This document shows positions 33,451 to 41,992 of a DNA stretch of 64,000 nt, piece by piece. A program made the translations under genes and the position numbers. Below the pieces are notes generated by a model. It saw only the letters and a program-made list of their open reading frames with translations. It searched no databases and was not told the origin of the DNA. The stretch's first letter is position 1; every line of letters starts with the position of its first letter. Source of the stretch: Burkholderia cenocepacia (GTDB lineage Bacteria; Pseudomonadota; Gammaproteobacteria; Burkholderiales; Burkholderiaceae); contig NZ_CP060040.1 of the NCBI RefSeq assembly GCF_014211915.1, forward strand, positions 1,860,001-1,924,000, in the 5' to 3' direction.

Positions 33451-35343
33451 ATGCAGCGCTCGATCGCCACCGTCTCCCTGTCCGGCACGCTCGCCGAGAA
33501 GCTCGCCGCCGTCGAGGCCGCGGGCTTCGACGGCGTCGAAATCTTCGAAAACGACCTCGTCTACTTCGACGGATCGCCGGCCGACGTCCGGCGCATGGCC
33601 GCCGATCTCGGCCTCGACATCGTGCTGTTCCAGCCGTTTCGCGACTTCGAGGGCGTGAGCGCGGCCCAGCTCGCGCGCAATCTCGACCGGATCAAGCGCA
33701 AGTTCGACGTGATGCATGCGCTCGGCACCGACCGCATCCTCGTCTGCAGCAGTGTGGCGGCCGATACGATCGCCGACGACGGGTTGCTCATCGACCAGCT
33801 CGGCGTGCTCGCCGAAGCCGCCCGGCAGGCTGGCGTGGTGGCCGCATACGAAGCGCTCGCGTGGGGCCGCGTCGTGAAGCGGTACGGCCACGCGTGGAAG
33901 CTCGTGAACGCGGTGAACAGCCGGCACCTCGGCCTCGCGCTCGACAGCTTCCACACGCTGTCGCTCGACGATTCGCCGGACGGGATCGCCGACATCCCCG
34001 GCGACCGGATCGCGTTCGTGCAGATCGCCGACGCGCCGAAGCTCGTGATGGACGTGCTCGAATGGAGCCGCCACTACCGCTCGTTCCCGGGCCAGGGCGA
34101 CTTCGACCTGGCGCGCTTCACCGCGCGCGTGATCGAGTCGGGCTATACGGGCCCGCTGTCGCTCGAGATCTTCAACGACGGCTTCCGCGCGGCGCCGACC
34201 GCGCTCACGGCCGCCGACGGCCATCGCTCGCTGCTCTATCTGGAAGACCTGACGCGCGCGCGGCTCGCGCAGGAGGGCCGCGCGCCGGCCGCCAGCCAGC
34301 CGCTGTTCGCCCCGCCCGCGCCGCCCGCGCACGTCGGGTTCCAGTTCATCGAATTCGCGGTCGACGCGCAGGCGGCGGCGACCGTCGGCGAATGGCTCGG
34401 CCGGATGCGCTTCCGGCTCGCCGGCCGGCATCGCTCCAAGGACGTGACGCTGTTCCAGCACGGCGCCGCGTCGATCGTGCTCAACGCCGAGCGCGACTCG
34501 TTCGCCGATGCGTTCTTCCAGCAGCACGGGCTGTCGCTGTGCGCGTCCGCGTTCCGCGTCGATGACGCCAAAGTGGCGTTCGAACGCGCGGCCGGCTTCG
34601 GCTACGCACCGTTCTCCGGCCGGGTCGGGCCGAACGAGCGCGTACTGCCGAGCGTGAAGGCGCCGGACGGCAGTCTCGAATATTTCGTCGACGAAGCGCC
34701 GGATACGCCGACGCTATATGAATCGGACTTCGTGCTGACCGACATCGACGGCCCGACCGAGGTCGGCCCGCTGACGGGCATCGATCACGTGTGCCTCGCG
34801 CTGCCGGCCGACGCGCTCGACACCTGGATCCTGTTCTTCAAGACGGCGTTCGGCTTCGAGGCCGAGCGCAGCTGGCTCGTGCCCGACCCGTACGGACTGA
34901 TGCGCAGCCGCGCGGTGCGCAGCGCCGACGGCTCGGTGCGGATCGCGCTGAACGCGTCGGTCGACCGTCACACGGCCGTCGCCGAATCGCTCGACCGCTA
35001 TCACGGCACCGGGCTGAACCACGTCGCGTTCCGCACCGACGACATCGTGAAGACGGTTGCCGCCTTCGCAGCCGACGGCGTGCCGTTCCTGCGCATTCCG
35101 GCCAACTACTACGACGATCTCGCCGCGCGCTACGCGCTGCCGGACGAGCTGATCGACACGCTGAGCGCGCATCACCTGCTGTACGACCGCGACGAGCACG
35201 GCGGCGAATTCCTGCATGCGTATACGGAACTGGTCGACAACCGCTTCTCGCTCGAGATCGTCGAACGGCGCGGCGGGTACGACGGCTACGGCGCGGCGAA
35301 TGCGGCCGTGCGGCTCGCCGCGCAGGCGCAGCGGCGAAAATAA
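33451..35343 (+). CDS. quiC: 3-dehydroshikimate dehydratase, two-domain QuiC1 type
   Basis: Converts 3-dehydroshikimate to protocatechuate; 630 aa. Residues 1-270 form a sugar-phosphate-isomerase-like TIM barrel with metal ligands E134 (YEALAWGR), D165 (LALDSFHTLS), Q191 (VQIADAP) and E239 (LSLEIFNDGF), the positions known for bacterial QuiC1. Residues about 290-620 are two VOC modules resembling 4-hydroxyphenylpyruvate dioxygenase, with His in GIDHVCLALP and LNHVAFRTDD and Glu in SLEIVERRGG, so the iron-site residues look intact. The second domain's chemistry in such fusions is not clear. Divergent from aroQ. Confidence 0.93.
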   Translation: MQRSIATVSLSGTLAEKLAAVEAAGFDGVEIFENDLVYFDGSPADVRRMAADLGLDIVLFQPFRDFEGVSAAQLARNLDRIKRKFDVMHALGTDRILVCSSVAADTIADDGLLIDQLGVLAEAARQAGVVAAYEALAWGRVVKRYGHAWKLVNAVNSRHLGLALDSFHTLSLDDSPDGIADIPGDRIAFVQIADAPKLVMDVLEWSRHYRSFPGQGDFDLARFTARVIESGYTGPLSLEIFNDGFRAAPTALTAADGHRSLLYLEDLTRARLAQEGRAPAASQPLFAPPAPPAHVGFQFIEFAVDAQAAATVGEWLGRMRFRLAGRHRSKDVTLFQHGAASIVLNAERDSFADAFFQQHGLSLCASAFRVDDAKVAFERAAGFGYAPFSGRVGPNERVLPSVKAPDGSLEYFVDEAPDTPTLYESDFVLTDIDGPTEVGPLTGIDHVCLALPADALDTWILFFKTAFGFEAERSWLVPDPYGLMRSRAVRSADGSVRIALNASVDRHTAVAESLDRYHGTGLNHVAFRTDDIVKTVAAFAADGVPFLRIPANYYDDLAARYALPDELIDTLSAHHLLYDRDEHGGEFLHAYTELVDNRFSLEIVERRGGYDGYGAANAAVRLAAQAQRRK

Positions 35344-35626
35344 GGACAGGACGCGGAGTTTAGGGCCGGACCGTGCTCGCGATTCGGCGATCGACGGGAT
35401 GAGCCCCCTCCCGCCCGCGCCATCGGGGTATATCGCGCCGCCGAGCACCGGCCCGCGCGGCCTGCCACGGTCGTGTCGGAAGCCGCGCTTCGCCTGACGT
35501 TACATGCCGTAACCCATACCGCAGTGCAGCATTGCGTCGCCCGCCCCCGTTTTAAGAATCGCTTAAGTCTTCGACGGCACCATCCGCAACCAGTACCCGA
35601 TGGTTATCTCGAAAAGGAGGAAAGCG

Positions 35627-35890
35627 ATGAGCGCCGTAGAAGCACCCGCGGGCCGCCCGGCCGCGCCCCCTGCAAAGAAGACGATGCTGCGCCGCCTGCT
35701 CAGTCATCACGAAATCGCGACGCTGCTCGTGCTGCTGCATGCACCGATCGGCGCGAACGCCAAACCCGAATTGCCCGCGCTGCAGGAAGCCGGCCTCGTC
35801 GAAATGGTCAAGCTCGACCCCGATACGGCCCCGAGCTTCCGGCTGACCGAAGACGGCACGGCCGTCCTGAAAGGGCTCGGTTACCGCTGA
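35627..35890 (+). CDS. Small winged-helix-like protein of unknown function
   Basis: 87 aa from ATG 35627, supported by a near-perfect AAGGAGG Shine-Dalgarno 6 bases upstream; a longer frame from 35600 lacks one. The first 20 residues are Ala/Pro-rich. The rest (LLSHHEIATLLVLLHAP, then LPALQEAGLVEMV and FRLTEDGTAVLKGLGYR) reads like a compact winged helix with a C-terminal wing. No partner gene is adjacent. Probably a small DNA-binding protein; function unknown. Confidence 0.75.
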   Translation: MSAVEAPAGRPAAPPAKKTMLRRLLSHHEIATLLVLLHAPIGANAKPELPALQEAGLVEMVKLDPDTAPSFRLTEDGTAVLKGLGYR

Positions 35891-35967
35891 GCCGCCGCTT
35901 TCACCCTTTCCAGTTTCCCCGCCTTACCCCGATCCCTGCGACGCGCCGGCCACGCCGGCGAGTCGCG

Positions 35968-36762
35968 TCACCCCGCCCGCTCCTGCAGCATCAACCGGTA
36001 TTCCGTCGGCGTCACGCCGACCGTCGCCTTGAACTGGCGCGTGAACGCGCTGTGATCCGTGTAGCCGCATAGCGCGGCGACGTCGGTCACCTTGTCGTGC
36101 GTGACGAGCAGCGCGGTGGCCGCGTCGAGCCGCGTCTTCAGCAGCACCTGGCGCGGCGTCAGGTGGAACACCTTGTGGAAGTAGCGTTCGAGCTGCGCGA
36201 CCGACATGCCGGCCATCTGCGCGAGCTGCTTCAGGTTCAGCGGCTGCACGTAATGATCCTGGATGTGCTGGACCACGTCGGCGAGCCGGCTGTACGCCGG
36301 ATGCGAGCCCTCGTGCGCCTTCAGGTCGCGCGAGATGCCCGCGAGACCCACCACCCCGCCCGCGGCGTCGCGCAGCGGCTCCTTGCAGGTCAGGCACCAG
36401 CCCGGCTGGCGACCCGGATACAGGTGCAGCTCGAGCTGATCCATCAACTGCTGGCCGGCGTTGATCGTCGCCATGTCCTGCTCGAAGTAACTGCGGCCGA
36501 AGCGGCGCGGAAACACCTCGTCGGCGGTCTTCCCCAGCAGGTCGCGCTTGTCCTTGTAGCCGCAGCGCATCGCCAGCGTGCGATTGACGAGCGCGTAGCG
36601 GCCGCTCGCATCCTTCACGAAGAACGCGACGTCCGGCAGCGCATCGAACACCGGTTCGAGCAGGCGGAAATGCGCGAGCATCGCGCCGAAATCGGCGTTG
36701 TCGGGCGGGTCGCGCAACGGGTCGGACAGGCTCATGGGCGGTACGGCAAGCAAGGTCGTCAT
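35968..36762 (-). CDS. AraC family regulator with N-terminal PAS domain
   Basis: 264 aa. A PAS sensor occupies residues about 35-150 (VFDALPDVAFFVKDASGRYA, then LLGKTADEVFP and a GGVVGLAGISRDL end). A C-terminal AraC-type double helix-turn-helix follows (LKQLAQMAGMSVAQLERYF, then VTDVAALCGYTDHSAFTRQF). It is separated by a 619-base gap from a divergent branched-chain-type binding protein. The PAS ligand is unknown; it may control the adjacent transport genes. A start at 36735 is also possible. Confidence 0.9.
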   Translation of the reverse strand: MTTLLAVPPMSLSDPLRDPPDNADFGAMLAHFRLLEPVFDALPDVAFFVKDASGRYALVNRTLAMRCGYKDKRDLLGKTADEVFPRRFGRSYFEQDMATINAGQQLMDQLELHLYPGRQPGWCLTCKEPLRDAAGGVVGLAGISRDLKAHEGSHPAYSRLADVVQHIQDHYVQPLNLKQLAQMAGMSVAQLERYFHKVFHLTPRQVLLKTRLDAATALLVTHDKVTDVAALCGYTDHSAFTRQFKATVGVTPTEYRLMLQERAG

Positions 36763-37381
36763 CCCGGCAACCGCGAAGCGAGTGGCAGATGGCGTCGATT
36801 ATAGGAGCGCCCCTTCGATCGCGTCGCGCCGAGCGCGGGGCGGGCAAGGCGGCAGCCGGTTGCATCGTGCGTCCCGTCGGTTACATCGGTGAGCAGCAGA
36901 GGTTGTGCACGCAACCGCTTCGCAGCACCTGCGCGGCCGGCGGCCGTTGCGCTTGCGCCGTAGCCGGCGCAGCGCATCGGCACACCGGCACCACGCACCC
37001 GGACACGCCATCCTAAAAATGCCGGCGCCCCGCGTCTTGGCGGGTTTGCGCATTCGCCATGACGATTTCGGCATATATCAGGGTAATCGACGATATGCCG
37101 ATATCGTCGCCGGCCACGCATCGAACGCGCAAGACGCACGCATTTTCGCTACCTAGACTTCGCTTCACGGTCGCGAGACGACCTCCCGCCGCTGCCGCAA
37201 TCGGCATGCACGGGCCGCCGCATCCGCCGTCGCGCACGCCGATTCCGGCACAGCGCGCACGGCAGACGGCGTACTTGCATGGCCAGCACATCGGCCTGCC
37301 GATCGAACCGTCTCGCCCGGTTTACCGGCGCCGGCCCGCATGCCGGCGGCGGCCCAACCACGCCATCAAGGGGAAGTGAAA
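36763..37381. other. 619-base intergenic region between the AraC regulator and the binding-protein gene
   Basis: No supported gene: the open frames here are Arg-rich and lack domains or ribosome-binding sites. The middle of the region is AT-richer and contains the inverted repeats described at 37068-37108. The rest shows nothing recognisable. Confidence 0.5.
37068..37108. promoter_or_regulatory. Nested inverted repeats, candidate operator
   Basis: GACGATAT-GCCG-ATATCGTC at 37089-37108 is a perfect 8-base dyad. In addition TCGGCATAT (37068-37076) is inverted as ATATGCCGA (37093-37101). Both share GCCGATAT-type half-sites. The array lies 270 bases before the binding-protein start and 300 bases from the AraC regulator start, so it is a candidate regulator-binding array. 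Confidence 0.45.
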
Positions 37382-38518
37382 GTGAAGCTGAAGGTATCGC
37401 ACGTCGCGCTGGCCGCCGCCTGCGCACTGTCGGGCGCGCACGCCGTCGCCGCCGACGTCGTCAAGATCGGTTTCGCCGCACCGCTGACCGGCCCGCAGTC
37501 GAATTACGGCACGGACATGCAGAAGGGCGTGCAGCTCGCGATCGCCGATTTCAACGCGACGCATCCGACGATCGGCGGCAAGCCCGTCACGTTCCAGCTC
37601 GACTCGCAGGACGACCAGGCCGACCCGCGCACCGGCACGACCGTCGCGCAGCGGCTGATCGACGACAACGTCCGCGGGATCATCGGCCACTTCAACTCGG
37701 GCACCAGCATTCCGGCGTCCGACCTGTACGATCGCGCGGGGCTGCCGCAGATCTCGATGGCGACGTCGCCGCAATACACGGCGCGCGGCTACAAGACGAC
37801 CTACCGGCTGCTGACGAGCGACGCGCAGGCCGGCCGCATCGTCGGCACGTACGCGGTGAAGACGCTGCGCTTCAAGCGCATCGCGATCATCGACGACCGC
37901 ACCGCCTACGGCCAGGGCATCGCCGACGAATTCGCGAAGGCCGTGGAAGCGGCCGGCGGCACGATCGTCAAGCGCGACTTCACGAACGACAAGGCGCTCG
38001 ATTTCTCGGCGATCCTGACCAACCTGAAGGGCGTGAATCCGGACGCGGTCTTCTACGGCGGCGGTGATGCGCAATCGTCGCCGATGATCCGCAAGATGCG
38101 CCAGCTCGGGATGAAGTCGGCGTTCGTGACGGGCGAAATGTCGCGCTCGCCGACGTTCCTGAAGGTCGGCGGCGACGCGGCCGAAGGCGCGATCGTCTAC
38201 ATGGGCGGGCTGCCGAAGGAAAAGATGCCGGGCTTCTCCGGCTACGCGGCACGCTACAAGGCGCGCTTCAACGAAGACGTGATCACGTACTCGCCGTATT
38301 CGTACGACGGCACGATCGCGCTGCTGACCGCGATGAAGGACGCGAACTCGACCGACCCGAAGGTGTACACGCCGTATCTCGGCAAGGTGTCGATCAAGGG
38401 CGTGTCGGCGCCCAGCATCGCGTACGACGCGAAGGGCGACCTGAAGGACGCACCGGTCACGATCTACAAGGTCGAGCGCGGCGCGTTCAAGCCGGTCGAT
38501 ACGATCGCCGGCAACTGA
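37382..38518 (+). CDS. Branched-chain amino-acid-type ABC transporter substrate-binding protein
   Basis: Periplasmic binding protein of 378 aa of the LivJ type. The GTG at 37382 is preferred because AAGGGG lies 8 bases upstream; translation then begins with a signal peptide (MKLKVSHVALAAACALSGAH, cleavage after AVAA). The mature start, DVVKIGFAAPLTGPQSNYGT, is typical, as is GIIGHFNSGTSIPAS. No permease or ATPase genes accompany it, so it is an orphan binding protein that must share another Liv-type transporter or serve a sensory role. Ligand unknown. Confidence 0.88.
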   Translation: MKLKVSHVALAAACALSGAHAVAADVVKIGFAAPLTGPQSNYGTDMQKGVQLAIADFNATHPTIGGKPVTFQLDSQDDQADPRTGTTVAQRLIDDNVRGIIGHFNSGTSIPASDLYDRAGLPQISMATSPQYTARGYKTTYRLLTSDAQAGRIVGTYAVKTLRFKRIAIIDDRTAYGQGIADEFAKAVEAAGGTIVKRDFTNDKALDFSAILTNLKGVNPDAVFYGGGDAQSSPMIRKMRQLGMKSAFVTGEMSRSPTFLKVGGDAAEGAIVYMGGLPKEKMPGFSGYAARYKARFNEDVITYSPYSYDGTIALLTAMKDANSTDPKVYTPYLGKVSIKGVSAPSIAYDAKGDLKDAPVTIYKVERGAFKPVDTIAGN

Positions 38519-38833
38519 CCAGCGAAACGCTGCCCGGCGCGGCGCGCCAGCGGCTCACCGGCCGCCCGCGCCGCGCGCGCTTTGGCTGCATGGTCCGAAG
38601 CCGTCCCAGGCACGCTCGCGTGCAGGCATTTCGCGCTCCTGTAGAATCCCCCCACCCGCTTTGACGCTTCGTCTCCGCCGTGCCCCATCCCGGTGCGGCG
38701 GCGCGTGTTGCGTGCCTCACCCGGCACGCGGCGCGCTTCGACGACGCAAGCCGCGCCTTGTCAGTCCATGCCGAAAAGCGGGCCCTGGAGACGCAGCACC
38801 GACAACTACATTCGAAAACCGATCGTCCTGACC
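38519..38833. other. 315-base gap between binding protein and MFS genes
   Basis: GC-rich with no supported gene. A TAGAAT hexamer at 38642-38647 could be a -10 element for the MFS gene, but no good -35 element lies at the right distance. Nothing else is recognisable. Confidence 0.4.
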
Positions 38834-40153
38834 ATGCAAGCTTCCGAATTGAGCGGCGTGCCTCGTGCCGCCGAACGCGCGCTCACGCGCAGCGACTACA
38901 AGACCCTTGGCCTTGCCGCACTCGGCGGCGCCCTCGAGTTTTACGACTTCATCATCTTCGTGTTCTTCGCGCCGGCGATAGGGCAGCTGTTCTTCCCGCA
39001 CGACATTCCCGACTGGCTGCGCCAGTTACAGACGTTCGGCATCTTCGCGGCCGGCTATCTCGCGCGCCCGCTCGGCGGCGTGATCATGGCCCACTTCGGC
39101 GACCTGTTCGGCCGCAAGCGGATGTTCACGCTGAGCGTGCTGATGATGTCGGTGCCGACGCTGCTGATGGGCCTGCTGCCGACCTACGACACGATCGGCA
39201 TCCTCGCGCCGGTGTTGCTGCTGCTGTTCCGCGTGCTGCAGGGCGCGGCGGTCGGCGGCGAAGTGCCGGGCGCGTGGGTGTTCGTGTCCGAGCATGTGCC
39301 GTCGCGCCATATCGGCTATGCGTGCGGCACGCTGACCGCGGGCCTCACGGCCGGCATCCTGCTCGGCTCGCTCGTCGCGGCCGGCATCAACAGCCGCTAC
39401 TCCGCGGCCGAAGTCGGCGCATTCGCATGGCGCATCCCGTTCCTGCTCGGCGGCGTGTTCGGGCTGTTCTCCGTGTACCTGCGCCGCTGGCTGCATGAAA
39501 CGCCGGTGTTCGCCGAGATGAAGGCGAAGAAGGCGCTCGCGGCCGAGATTCCGCTGAAGGCAGTGCTGCGCGACCATGGCCGCGCCGTGATCGTGTCGAT
39601 GCTGCTCACGTGGATGCTGTCGGCCGCGATCGTCGTCGTGATCCTGATGACGCCCGCGCTGCTGCAGAAGCAGTTCCACCTGACGCCGGCGACGACGCTG
39701 TTCGCGAACAGCATCGCGACGCTGTGCCTGACGGCCGGCTGCATCACTGCCGGCTCGCTCGCGGGCTGGATCGGCGCGAAGCGCGTGCTCGCCATCGGCG
39801 GCATCGGGCTGGCCGCGTGCTATTACCTGTTGTTCGCGCAGGTCGCGGCCGATGCGTCGACGCTGCCGCTCTACTACGGGATCGCGGGCTTCATGGTCGG
39901 CACGATCGGCGCGGTGCCGTTCGTGATGGTGAAGAGCTTCCCGGCCGTCGTGCGCTTCTCGGGCATCTCGTTCTCGTACAACGTCGCGTATGCGATCTTC
40001 GGCGGGCTCACGCCGGTGATCGTGTCGCTGATGATGAAGTCGAACCCGCTCGCGCCGGTCGTGTACGTCGCGGCGATCTGCGTGCTCGGCGCGATCGCCG
40101 TGCAGTTCTCGAAGGATGCGAAGGACGTGAAGGATGTGAAGGGCGCGCACTGA
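38834..40153 (+). CDS. MFS transporter, metabolite:H+ symporter (MHS) family
   Basis: Inner-membrane carrier of 439 aa from ATG 38834. MHS features include LGGALEFYDFIIFVFFAPAI, GVIMAHFGDLFGRKRMFTLS and LLFRVLQGAAVGGEVPGAWV; 12 hydrophobic segments follow the usual 6+6 pattern. The C-terminus ends in a short Lys/Asp repeat (KDAKDVKDVKGAH). The ligand is not identifiable. It is transcribed in the same direction as the binding protein but with a long gap, and ends at a bidirectional terminator. Confidence 0.88.
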   Translation: MQASELSGVPRAAERALTRSDYKTLGLAALGGALEFYDFIIFVFFAPAIGQLFFPHDIPDWLRQLQTFGIFAAGYLARPLGGVIMAHFGDLFGRKRMFTLSVLMMSVPTLLMGLLPTYDTIGILAPVLLLLFRVLQGAAVGGEVPGAWVFVSEHVPSRHIGYACGTLTAGLTAGILLGSLVAAGINSRYSAAEVGAFAWRIPFLLGGVFGLFSVYLRRWLHETPVFAEMKAKKALAAEIPLKAVLRDHGRAVIVSMLLTWMLSAAIVVVILMTPALLQKQFHLTPATTLFANSIATLCLTAGCITAGSLAGWIGAKRVLAIGGIGLAACYYLLFAQVAADASTLPLYYGIAGFMVGTIGAVPFVMVKSFPAVVRFSGISFSYNVAYAIFGGLTPVIVSLMMKSNPLAPVVYVAAICVLGAIAVQFSKDAKDVKDVKGAH

Positions 40154-40177
40154 ACGTCAGCGCCCGCTTCATGAACG

Positions 40178-40216
40178 AAGGGCCGAATCCCGCTGCGTGC
40201 GGGATTCGGCCCTTTT
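40178..40216. terminator. Bidirectional rho-independent terminator
   Basis: A 16-base stem beginning AAGGGCCGAATCCCGC with a 5-base loop, followed by TTTT on the plus strand. It separates the convergent MFS (ends 40153) and DoxX (ends 40259) genes. Confidence 0.9.
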
Positions 40217-40258
40217 GTCTTGCGGCGGCCTGGCGGCGGCTGCGCAACTCTGCCCGGT

Positions 40259-40696
40259 TCAGCGCAGCACGCCGTACGACGAACTCGGCCGGCGCAGCGC
40301 GTCGATGCTCGCGCCGCCGGCGCCGGTGACGAACAGCAGCAGGAACCCGCCGGCGATCGCGACGTTCTTCCAGAAGTGAATCACCATGTCGTGCTGGACG
40401 GCGGCGTTCGTCGCGTCCCAGAAATTGTGCCCGACCATCGCGGTCGCGATCGTGTAGACCGCCATCAGCAACGCGAGCGGCCGGACCTTGTAGCCGACGA
40501 TCAGCAGCAGCCCGCCCAGCCCCTCGATCGCGACGACGACCGGCCCGACGACCTGTTGATAGGGCACGTTCATCCCGTGCAGATACGCGATGAAGTCGCT
40601 GTAGCCGAGCAGCTTCATGATGCCGCCCCACAAGAACAACGCCGCCAGCGCCAGGCGTGCGAAAAAAATGACGCCGGAATCGACGGTACGCGTCAT
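40259..40696 (-). CDS. DoxX family membrane protein
   Basis: 145 aa with four hydrophobic segments, the normal DoxX size. Family motifs include ARLALAALFLWGGIMKLLGY and VVAIEGLGGLLLIVGYKVRP. The start is placed at 40696 with AGGAGAAAGGC just upstream; a longer frame adds a Pro/Gly-rich stretch without support. DoxX proteins are inner-membrane proteins linked to oxidative stress or quinone chemistry in some bacteria. Role here unknown. Confidence 0.85.
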   Translation of the reverse strand: MTRTVDSGVIFFARLALAALFLWGGIMKLLGYSDFIAYLHGMNVPYQQVVGPVVVAIEGLGGLLLIVGYKVRPLALLMAVYTIATAMVGHNFWDATNAAVQHDMVIHFWKNVAIAGGFLLLFVTGAGGASIDALRRPSSSYGVLR

Positions 40697-40883
40697 GCCT
40701 TTCTCCTCGTATGCAATTCGGCCGCCCGCGCCGGGCGCACCCGGCGGTTCGGCGCCGCGCGGCCCCGGAGGGCGCGCGGCAAATGGGCCAGCATAGAGGG
40801 TCTTTCCGCGGTGTCCAAGGGCTTGTAGCAAATCTTTACAACGCGGCGATCGCGCCGGTAGCCCGGCTCGATGAAAAACGCGT

Positions 40884-41339
40884 TTAGCCCGCGTCGCTCA
40901 ACAGCACGCCTTTCTTGAAGATGAAGCAGCCGTAGCCGCGCGTTTCGCCGGTGACGATCACCGCGTACGTCTGCTGCGCACGCTCGTAGAACGCGAAACG
41001 TTCGACGCCGGTCAGCGGCACCGCACGCCCTTCCGCGCGGTCGATCTCGGCTTGCACTTCGCGCTGCACGGGCGGCACCGCGGCCGCGTCGCCGACGACT
41101 TCCATCCGCCACGCGGGCGTGTCGACGAACGTATCGAGCGGCAGCACCGACAGCACTGCACGCACCACGCGCGCCGAATCGGCGCCGTCGACCCGCAACG
41201 CGCGGCCGACCACCGTGTGCTCCGCGACGGATTCGGCCGGGAAATTCGCATCGCAGATCGCGATTTCGTCACCGTGGCCCATCGCGCGCAGCGTGTGCAG
41301 GATGTCGGCGTGCAGCAGCGGGTCGAGATTCTTCAGCAT
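40884..41339 (-). CDS. RbsD/FucU family sugar mutarotase
   Basis: 151 aa. It begins LKNLDPLLHADILHTLRAMG, then HGDEIAICDANFPAES, the conserved FucU/RbsD pattern with the active-site His and Asp. The C-terminus has FYERAQQTYAVIVTGETRGYG. FucU proteins interconvert anomers of L-fucose or related sugars; the closer resemblance is to FucU than RbsD by eye. No fucose catabolic genes are adjacent. A GGAGACAACCG sequence precedes the ATG. Confidence 0.85.
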   Translation of the reverse strand: MLKNLDPLLHADILHTLRAMGHGDEIAICDANFPAESVAEHTVVGRALRVDGADSARVVRAVLSVLPLDTFVDTPAWRMEVVGDAAAVPPVQREVQAEIDRAEGRAVPLTGVERFAFYERAQQTYAVIVTGETRGYGCFIFKKGVLLSDAG

Positions 41340-41417
41340 GTCGGTTGTCTCCGGGATCAGGAACGAATCGCATAACGTTACCCGATCCCGGCGACCGTGG
41401 TGCATGCATCGTTCGCG

Positions 41418-41810
41418 TCACGACGCGGCGGCCGGCATTTCGTCGATGAAACCCGTGACCGACGCGAGGCGGCCCGACGCGTCGACGGTGCCGAAGTCCG
41501 AGCCCTTCACGATCGCCGCGCCGTCGGGCGACACGAGCGCCCACGAGAACCGCAGGTGCTGGCCGAACGCGTCGACGTCGGTCGTGCGGCGAAAGCGGTA
41601 GGCGGGGAAACGCTGCTGCACGGCGGCGATCATCGTGTCGATGCCCGCGTGGCCGTCGCCGGCCATCAGCGGATCGCGATAGGTCGCGTCGCTCGCGTAG
41701 GTCGCATCGATCAGCGCGCGGCGGCGCGCGGCATCGGGTTCGTTCCATGCGTCGAAGTAGCGGTCGATCAGGTCGGCGTGGACGGACGAAGCGGTTTGAG
41801 CGGTGTTCAT
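41418..41810 (-). CDS. NTF2-like/SnoaL-type protein
   Basis: 130 aa with the cone-shaped NTF2 fold pattern: VHADLIDRYFDAWNEPDAAR, then YASDATYRDPLMAGDGHAGI and a beta-rich C-terminus. Such proteins are small ligand-binding or isomerase-like modules. GGAGCCTCGCC precedes the ATG. It stands alone. Function unknown. Confidence 0.8.
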   Translation of the reverse strand: MNTAQTASSVHADLIDRYFDAWNEPDAARRRALIDATYASDATYRDPLMAGDGHAGIDTMIAAVQQRFPAYRFRRTTDVDAFGQHLRFSWALVSPDGAAIVKGSDFGTVDASGRLASVTGFIDEMPAAAS

Positions 41811-41934
41811 GGCGAGGCTCCTTGTGTCGGTGGACGATGTCGCGGACGTTTCGGGTCCGCGTGCCGCTATCGTCGCCGGGCGCGCGCGGACGGTCGATTA
41901 CGTGCAAGGTAAGGAAATCGCGCGTGCGCCGCCC

Positions 41935-41964
41935 CAAAAGAAAACGGGCGCCCGAAGGCGCCCG
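41935..41964 (-). terminator. Terminator after garD
   Basis: CGGGCGCC-CGAA-GGCGCCCG, an 8-base stem with a tetraloop. On the minus strand it is followed by TTTTCTTTTGGGG. It lies 28 bases after the garD stop. Confidence 0.82.
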
Positions 41965-41992
41965 CATCGTCTTGCCGTCACCACCTTGCGCG

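Noticed and set aside
40114..40153. Lys/Asp repeat at the end of the MHS carrier as a tandem repeat element
   Set aside because: Only two imperfect copies; an ordinary charged C-terminal tail.
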